Source: Bacillota bacterium
GTDB taxonomy: Bacteria; Bacillota; Clostridia; Lachnospirales; Lachnospiraceae
Length of the DNA stretch: 27,143 bases
Direction: 5' to 3'
NCBI GenBank assembly: GCA_023389295.1
Contig: JAEWEO010000096.1
Span: 1 to 27,143 of the forward strand
How positions within the stretch are numbered: the stretch's first letter is position 1; the number at the start of each line of letters is the position of its first letter. Below, in pieces: positions 22,315 through 27,143 of the stretch. The notes under the pieces were generated by a model. That model worked only from the letters and a program-made list of their open reading frames with translations, was not told the origin of the DNA and did not search any database. A program made the translations under genes and the position numbers.

Positions 22315-24002
22315 TTGAATTATACAAAAAAAGACTTGGAGATATGCTTATCATCCGTGAATACATCACGAAGGAGCAGCTGGAGGAAGCACTCGCGAAG
22401 CAGAGACTTTCCGGTAAAAGACTGGGTGAGATTCTGATAGAAGAGCAATATGTAACGGAAGAGATAATCCTTGAAGCACTCGAGTATCAACTTGGAATCG
22501 AGAGAGTGAATTTAGAATCAACAGTCATAGATAAGGAAGCCGTATTATTAATTCCTGAAAACATCGCAGTCAAGTATAATTTAATTCCGATTTGTGTTGA
22601 AAACGATAGGATTAAAGTCGCTATGAGTGATCCTTTAAACATCTTTGCTGTGGATGATGTAAGAATCGCTTCTGGCTATGAGGTTGAACCTTTAATTGCA
22701 ACAAAAGCCGAAGTTACTGATCATATTGCCAAATACTATACAAACCAGTCAGCGCAAAAGGCAGCGGATGAATTATCAAAAGGTGTTGAGAGGGAAAATT
22801 CAGGCAAGGACGGCAAAGATGATGAATTTGACGAAGTAAAAAATGCACCTGCAGTCAGACTGGTGGAGTCTATCATCAAAGCAGCAGTAAAGGATAGAGC
22901 TAGTGACATACATATTGAGCCATTCGAAAAATATACGAAGGTAAGAAACAGAATCGATGGTGAACTCATCGAGACCATGAGAACAAGCAAGGATGTTCAC
23001 GGGGCTGTAATCACACGTATCAAGATTCTCGGCAATATGAATATAGCGGAGAAAAGAATTCCGCTGGATGGTAGAATTCTTACCAAGATAGACAATATTG
23101 ATGTAGACCTCCGCGTCTCGACAATACCTACCATCTATGGTGAAAAAGTAGTTATCCGAATTCTAAGGCGTGATAGCTTTATGTTCGGCAAGCAGGAGAT
23201 GGGGATGCGCCCGGATGATTTAGAAAAGCTGGAAAGACTGACAAAGAACTCCTATGGTATTTTATTAGCCGCTGGGCCTACAGGAAGCGGTAAGTCAACC
23301 ACATTGTACTCTATACTGAAGGATATGAATACTCCGAATAAAAATATTGTAACAGTAGAAGATCCCGTGGAATATATGATGGAAGGGGTCAACCAGATCG
23401 GCGTAAATGTTAAATCAGGTATGACCTTTGCAGTCGGACTGCGTTCGATTTTAAGACAGGACCCGGATATTATCATGGTAGGAGAAATCAGAGATAGTGA
23501 GACAGCGGAGATTGCAATCAGAGCTGCAATCACAGGACATATTGTGCTGAGCACGGTACATACGAATGATGCACCTTCAACGATAATCCGGCTGATTGAT
23601 ATGGAGATAGAACCCTTTCTTGTTGCAACCTCGATTGTTGGGGTAATAGCGCAAAGACTGGTAAGGAAGATATGTAATTATTGTAAAGAAGAATACATTG
23701 CATCACCGGAAGAAAAGAAGATACTCGGCCTTCCGGAAGTGAAGAAGACGATACTCTATCGTGGTAAGGGGTGTCCGGTTTGCAATGATACAGGCTATTT
23801 TGGCCGAGTCGGCGTATATGAGATAATGGAAATTACCAAAGTACATAGACAGGCGATTATGAACAGTAAAAATGCAGATGAATTAAGAGATATCAGTATC
23901 AGAAATGGAATGAAAACCTTGAGGATGTCCTGTACAGAATCCGTTCTTGATGGGTTAACAACGATCGACGAGCTAATGAGAATTGCATATCTGAAGGAAT
24001 AA
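22311..24002 (+). CDS. pilB: Type IV pilus assembly ATPase PilB (GspE/PulE family) with MshEN domain
   Basis: This 563-residue hexameric motor drives pilus extension from the cytoplasmic face. The N-terminus is an MshEN domain: two 24-residue RLG...Q motifs at residues 8-31 and 37-60, exactly five residues apart, the pattern known to bind cyclic-di-GMP. The ATPase core shows Walker A GPTGSGKST (322-330), the Asp box VTVEDPVEY, Walker B DPDIIMVGEIRD (384-395) and His box HIVLSTVHTND (410-420). A four-cysteine zinc site (CNYC 455-458, CPVC 488-491) and GRVGVYEIM complete the extension-ATPase signature. ATG 22311 follows GGAG (22299-22302) by eight bases. It heads the pilB-pilT-pilC-pilA operon. 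Confidence 0.96.
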   Translation: MIELYKKRLGDMLIIREYITKEQLEEALAKQRLSGKRLGEILIEEQYVTEEIILEALEYQLGIERVNLESTVIDKEAVLLIPENIAVKYNLIPICVENDRIKVAMSDPLNIFAVDDVRIASGYEVEPLIATKAEVTDHIAKYYTNQSAQKAADELSKGVERENSGKDGKDDEFDEVKNAPAVRLVESIIKAAVKDRASDIHIEPFEKYTKVRNRIDGELIETMRTSKDVHGAVITRIKILGNMNIAEKRIPLDGRILTKIDNIDVDLRVSTIPTIYGEKVVIRILRRDSFMFGKQEMGMRPDDLEKLERLTKNSYGILLAAGPTGSGKSTTLYSILKDMNTPNKNIVTVEDPVEYMMEGVNQIGVNVKSGMTFAVGLRSILRQDPDIIMVGEIRDSETAEIAIRAAITGHIVLSTVHTNDAPSTIIRLIDMEIEPFLVATSIVGVIAQRLVRKICNYCKEEYIASPEEKKILGLPEVKKTILYRGKGCPVCNDTGYFGRVGVYEIMEITKVHRQAIMNSKNADELRDISIRNGMKTLRMSCTESVLDGLTTIDELMRIAYLKE

Positions 24003-24042
24003 ACATAAAAAATTGAAAAGTCAACAGGAATGGAGTAATCAC

Positions 24043-25104
24043 ATGATAGCGTTAGACGAACTTTTAGGAAAAGCAACGACAGTATCTGCTTCCGATTTGC
24101 ATTTAACAGTAGGTTTACCGCCTATGCTGAGGGTATATGGAAAATTAAGACCAGTCGGTACAGATAGGCTATCGATACAGGATACGGAGAATTATGCTAG
24201 ACAGATACTCTCCGAAGAGCAGTATGAAAGATATTCCAGAGTTGGCGAAATAGACTTATCCTATTCAAGACAGGGTTTCAGCAGGTACCGAGTCAATGTA
24301 TTCCGTCAGCGCGGCAGTAATGCTCTGGTTATGAGAACAATACCGTTCGAGGTACCTACTCTTGATACACTAGGAATGCCCCCAATCCTTAAAGAACTTA
24401 CTAAGAAAAGAAACGGACTGATCCTTGTTACCGGGCCAACAGGAAGCGGTAAGACCACGACACTAGCAGCGATGATAGACGAAATTAACAGAGAACGAAA
24501 TGAACATATCATTACCTTGGAAGATCCAATTGAATTCTTACATAAACATAAGAACTGTATCGTAAATCAAAGAGAAATCGGTACTGACTCAGCCAGTTAT
24601 GCAAGTGCGTTAAGAGTCGCGCTCAGGGAGGATCCTGACGTAATTCTTGTCGGAGAGATGAGAGATCTTGAGACGATATCCATTGCCTTGACGGCAGCAG
24701 AGACAGGTCATCTGGTACTATCAACCCTGCACACGATCGGTGCTTCTAAAACCGTTGACCGAATTGTGGATGTATTCCCGGCACACCAGCAGCAACAGAT
24801 CAAGACACAGCTGGCAGGTGTAATCGAAGGGGTTATATCGCAACAGCTTCTTGAGACAGTTGATAAGAACGGAAGAGTATGTGCAATGGAAATCATGACA
24901 GCGACACCAGCAATAAGAAACCTGATTAGAGATGGGAAGACACATCAGATTGATTCTGTGGTCCAGACCAGTATGAAGCACGGAATGATATCTATGGATA
25001 AAGCGCTCATAGAGTTATACATAAAAGGGCAGATCAATTATGATTCAATGATTAAGTATTGTGTTGACAGAGAAATGCTGGAGAAACAGCTGAGTATAGT
25101 TTAA
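24043..25104 (+). CDS. pilT: Twitching motility/retraction ATPase PilT
   Basis: The 353-residue ATPase retracts the pilus. It starts MIALDELLGKATTVSASDLHLTVG, the PilT N-terminal pattern, has Walker A GPTGSGKTT (131-139), Asp box TLEDPIEF, Walker B DPDVILVGEMRD and His box HLVLSTLHT, and lacks the MshEN domain and zinc cysteines of PilB. The C-terminal IRNLIRDGKTHQIDSVVQTSMKHG segment contains the family's AIRNLIRE-like motif, important for retraction. The frame extends to ATG 24013, but GGAG at 24032-24035 is seven bases before ATG 24043, where the conserved region starts. It follows pilB by 40 bases. Confidence 0.95.
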   Translation: MIALDELLGKATTVSASDLHLTVGLPPMLRVYGKLRPVGTDRLSIQDTENYARQILSEEQYERYSRVGEIDLSYSRQGFSRYRVNVFRQRGSNALVMRTIPFEVPTLDTLGMPPILKELTKKRNGLILVTGPTGSGKTTTLAAMIDEINRERNEHIITLEDPIEFLHKHKNCIVNQREIGTDSASYASALRVALREDPDVILVGEMRDLETISIALTAAETGHLVLSTLHTIGASKTVDRIVDVFPAHQQQQIKTQLAGVIEGVISQQLLETVDKNGRVCAMEIMTATPAIRNLIRDGKTHQIDSVVQTSMKHGMISMDKALIELYIKGQINYDSMIKYCVDREMLEKQLSIV

Positions 25105-25141
25105 TAGACAGTTACAAATCCCCCATAGATGAGGTGAAAAT

Positions 25142-26347
25142 ATGCCATTGTTTGAATATGAAGCAAAAACCCTGCAAGGTATGCCAATCAAAGGTAAGAT
25201 GGATGCGATAAGCGAAGATGCCGTATCGGGTGTACTTAGGGAAAAAGGATATTTCCCAACAGTTATTCGAAAGAAAAGCGGTATTATGAACATGGACTTG
25301 GAAGTGCTGCAGGGTGTAAAAATAAAAGATATCGCAGTATTTTGCAGACAGTTCTCTGTTATTATCAATGCCGGAATTCCTGTACTCAAAGGGCTTGAGA
25401 TTGTCAAAAACCAGACGGACAGCAAAAAGCTAAAAAGAGTCCTTACGGAAGTGTTCGAAGATGTACAAAAAGGAAAAACCTTATCTGTAGCGATGAAAAA
25501 ACATAAGGATTTCCCTGCCATGCTGACTAATATGGTAATCGTTGGAGAAGCAAGTGGAACCCTAGATGTTATTCTGGAACGGATGTCGGTATTCTATGAG
25601 AAGGAATCCGCTTTGAATCAGAAGATTAAAGGAGCGATGACTTATCCGATTGCAGTATCAGTCGTTGCAGTTGGAGTGGTTATACTACTTTTAACAAAGG
25701 TTCTGCCAATATTTTCTGATATGCTATTGAGTTCCGGTGGGGAGTTGCCCCTGCCTACGAGAATAATGATGGGAATCAGTGACACGATTCGTACAAAATG
25801 GTATCTGCTGTTGATTATTCTAGTGATATTTATTGCTGCAATAAAGCTGTATATAGATACTCCCACGGGAAGACAGGCTTTCGATCAGATGAAACTCAAG
25901 TTTCCTCTGTTTGGTAAATTATACTGCAAAATCATGACAGCAAGATTTGCGAGAACCTTTGGGACTCTTATAGGCAATGGAATGCCATTACTCGGTAGTA
26001 TTGATATTTGTTCTGCGCTTCTCGGTAACGTAATCATTCAGGATATTCTCTCCTCTACGAATGAAGACATCAAAAAGGGGTTAGGCATAGGTGAAGCTCT
26101 CGAAACAAGAAGTATATTTCCACCAATGCTGACCCAGATGATCAAGGTCGGTGAGGAAGCTGGCACACTGGAAACAATCTTGGAGAGTACCGCTGGCTTC
26201 TATGACAACGAGGTCGATACTGCTACCGAGCAGATGACCAACCTGATACAACCGATAATCATTGTAATCTTAGCTGTTATCGTCGGGTTTATTATTATCT
26301 CGATTATGCTGCCAATGGTTGAAATGTACCAAACAATTTCCGGTTAA
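25142..26347 (+). CDS. pilC: Type IV pilus inner-membrane platform protein PilC (GspF family)
   Basis: The 401-residue membrane protein anchors the PilB/PilT motors to the pilus base. It has the usual N-terminal MPLFEYEAKTLQGMPIKGKM, and two copies of the T2SSF domain, recognised by FCRQFSVIINAGIPVLKGLEI and the repeat FARTFGTLIGNGMPLLGSIDI, each followed by VVGEASGTLDVIL- and KVGEEAGTLETIL-type segments. Three membrane helices lie near residues 165-190, 215-240 and 365-390. GAGGTG five bases before ATG 25142 is the ribosome binding site. It lies 37 bases after pilT in the same operon. Confidence 0.96.
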   Translation: MPLFEYEAKTLQGMPIKGKMDAISEDAVSGVLREKGYFPTVIRKKSGIMNMDLEVLQGVKIKDIAVFCRQFSVIINAGIPVLKGLEIVKNQTDSKKLKRVLTEVFEDVQKGKTLSVAMKKHKDFPAMLTNMVIVGEASGTLDVILERMSVFYEKESALNQKIKGAMTYPIAVSVVAVGVVILLLTKVLPIFSDMLLSSGGELPLPTRIMMGISDTIRTKWYLLLIILVIFIAAIKLYIDTPTGRQAFDQMKLKFPLFGKLYCKIMTARFARTFGTLIGNGMPLLGSIDICSALLGNVIIQDILSSTNEDIKKGLGIGEALETRSIFPPMLTQMIKVGEEAGTLETILESTAGFYDNEVDTATEQMTNLIQPIIIVILAVIVGFIIISIMLPMVEMYQTISG

Positions 26348-26403
26348 AACAAATCAAAAGATTTGCTTTAATAATACATTAAAAGTAGGAGGATTTAAGG
26401 TTT

Positions 26404-26787
26404 ATGAAAACAAAAGGAAAAAAGAAAGGCTTCACACTGATTGAACTTATTGTAGTTATTGCAATACTTGGTATTTTGGCAGCTGTGCTGATTCCGAGAT
26501 TTACAGGATTTACAGAAAAGGCTAGAGCTACTCAAGCAATGACTGATGCAAAACAATTTGCTACAGCAATGGATACTCTTGAGGCAGAAAAAGGACATGC
26601 TGCGTCTGCGTTTACACAACAAGATGTTTTAGATGTAGCAACTGGTACTACTGGCGGATCATTAACTTCGGCTATTTCGAATTTTGATTGTACTACTGGT
26701 GCATTTACTGTAAGCTATACGTTTTCGGGTACCGCTCATAAGTATGGTAGGACTGCTTATGGTGTAGCTATTGCAAAACAACCTTAA
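26404..26787 (+). CDS. pilA: Type IV pilin (major pilin candidate)
   Basis: The 127-residue prepilin has a 9-residue basic leader (MKTKGKKKG) and the prepilin peptidase site G|FTLIELIVVIAILGILAAVLIPRF; Phe is residue 1 of the mature protein and Glu5 is present. The rest is a short globular head (about 85 residues, Ala/Thr/Gly-rich, one Cys in FDCTTG), small for a type IVa pilin and nearer to Gram-positive or pseudopilin lengths. AGGAGG (26387-26392) is 11 bases from the ATG, a little far. It lies 56 bases after pilC. No prepilin peptidase gene is in the window; it may lie downstream. Confidence 0.94.
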   Translation: MKTKGKKKGFTLIELIVVIAILGILAAVLIPRFTGFTEKARATQAMTDAKQFATAMDTLEAEKGHAASAFTQQDVLDVATGTTGGSLTSAISNFDCTTGAFTVSYTFSGTAHKYGRTAYGVAIAKQP

Positions 26788-26837
26788 TTCATAAGTTATA
26801 GGTTTTGTTAGTTAAAAATTCACGTTGCAACATCAAC

Positions 26838-26843
26838 TATAAT
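26838..26843 (+). promoter_or_regulatory. Candidate -10 element upstream of the riboswitch
   Basis: A perfect TATAAT lies about 85 bases before the riboswitch-like RNA, but no convincing -35 is found 16-18 bases upstream. If used, it would give the riboswitch its own transcript; otherwise the RNA is part of the pilus operon read-through. Confidence 0.25.
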
Positions 26844-26925
26844 CCAATCATAGATATTAGCAACGATAATATTTAGTACGTAAAAAAGTCAACAATGTCA
26901 AAGTTTGCTGATAAATAACTATATG

Positions 26926-26998
26926 AATAGGGGAGCTGAGAAGTAAAGCCTATATCTGGACACTTGGGCTTTATGGAGCTAAAAGTGTAACCGATCTT
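26926..26998 (+). ncRNA. Class II cyclic-di-GMP riboswitch (probable)
   Basis: The segment from TCTGGACACTTG (26955-26966) to AAGTGTAACCGATC (26983-26996) closely resembles the conserved core of c-di-GMP-II riboswitches as remembered from the Clostridium acetobutylicum example (GGGCACTTG ... AGTGCAACCGACC). The expected helices are present: ACACTT/AAGTGT (26960-26965 with 26983-26988), an apical GGCT/AGCT helix (26967-26970 with 26977-26980) and an upstream ATAGG/CCTAT helix (26927-26931 with 26949-26953). The outermost P1 helix is not convincing by eye. A terminator follows 22 bases later. Type IV pilus and adhesin genes are known targets of this class in clostridia. Confidence 0.75.
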
Positions 26999-27020
26999 CT
27001 TTAAGTAATATAAAGAGAAT

Positions 27021-27060
27021 AGAGTCAGTATTTGAAGCCTACTGGCTCTTTTTCTTTTCT
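27021..27060 (+). terminator. Intrinsic terminator, probably the riboswitch expression platform
   Basis: AGAGTCAGTA (27021-27030) pairs with TACTGGCTCT (27040-27049), ten pairs with one G-U, around a nine-base loop, and is followed by TTTTTCTTTTCT. Its position just after the riboswitch core and before the next gene suggests ligand-controlled termination. Confidence 0.85.
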
Positions 27061-27069
27061 CCGAAATTC

Positions 27070-27129
27070 AAGTCAATTTTATAAAATAGTGAAGAACCTG
27101 ACTTCATAATTATCGGTCAGAATTGACTT
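27070..27129 (+). other. Folded RNA region at the window end
   Basis: AAGTCAATT (27070-27078) pairs with AATTGACTT (27121-27129). Inside, CTGAC/GTCAG (27098-27102 with 27116-27120) and GAAG/CTTC (27091-27094 with 27102-27105) are mutually exclusive. It may be part of the leader of the next gene, which lies outside the window. Confidence 0.35.
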
Positions 27130-27143
27130 ATACTTGTGTAAAT

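Noticed and set aside
23252..23554. 100-residue minus-strand frame inside pilB
   Set aside because: A codon-shadow of the strongly supported pilB gene; no independent start signals.
26926..26998. Class I (GEMM) c-di-GMP riboswitch
   Set aside because: The characteristic ACGCACAGGGCAAACC and GACGCAAAGCC segments are absent; the core fits class II.

Overview
The window looks like chromosome from a low-GC, anaerobic, spore-forming type Firmicute, most likely a Lachnospiraceae/Clostridium cluster XIVa relative. This is inferred from strong AGGAGG-type ribosome binding sites, A+T-rich spacers, the YesM/YesN-type two-component pair beside an LplB/UgpA-type sugar ABC transporter that has no ATPase of its own, and a Gram-positive type IV pilus operon. 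The genus cannot be fixed from the sequence.

Layout. (1) 1-770: the 3' end of an SDR oxidoreductase gene, a hairpin terminator, and a decayed, frameshifted gene on the minus strand. (2) 771-7849: two sugar-transporter permeases, a lipoprotein substrate-binding protein, and a YesM-like sensor kinase with a YesN-like AraC-type response regulator; together an uptake and sensing module. (3) 7904-15545: an FAD-dependent oxidoreductase, a GH38 alpha-mannosidase, a large GH106-like glycoside hydrolase and a small alpha/beta-hydrolase (esterase-like), all on the plus strand. With region 2 this forms a glycan-utilisation locus whose likely substrate is a mannose- and perhaps rhamnose-containing, acylated oligosaccharide. 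(4) 15529-16122: a Phd/YefM antitoxin with a truncated RelE/ParE toxin, then two hairpins. (5) 16158-18748: a minus-strand operon of a stand-alone cobalamin-binding-domain protein, a MacB/FtsX-type permease and its ATPase, with a clear sigma-A promoter overlapped by an inverted repeat. (6) 18865-19906: a polysaccharide deacetylase lacking its C-terminal end, and a small coiled-coil protein with its own promoter and terminator. (7) 20115-21816: a minus-strand large serine recombinase with a 48-residue gene upstream, probably a small integrated element or its remnant. (8) 22138-27143: a type IV pilus operon, pilB-pilT-pilC-pilA, followed by an RNA that closely resembles a class II cyclic-di-GMP riboswitch and, right behind it, an intrinsic terminator guarding whatever lies beyond the window.

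The genes work together in two ways. In regions 2-3 extracellular oligosaccharide would be sensed (YesM), imported (ABC transporter with a shared ATPase encoded elsewhere) and broken down in the cytoplasm by the oxidoreductase, esterase and glycosidases, none of which has a signal peptide. In region 8 cyclic-di-GMP probably acts at two levels: on the PilB motor through a textbook-spaced MshEN motif pair, and on transcription of the downstream genes through the riboswitch.

The most interesting items are the riboswitch-terminator unit inside the pilus locus, a near-ideal H-type pseudoknot just upstream of the mannosidase ribosome binding site, and the B12-domain protein translationally coupled to an ABC exporter with no DNA-binding domain. 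No tRNA, rRNA, CRISPR array or complete insertion sequence was recognised.
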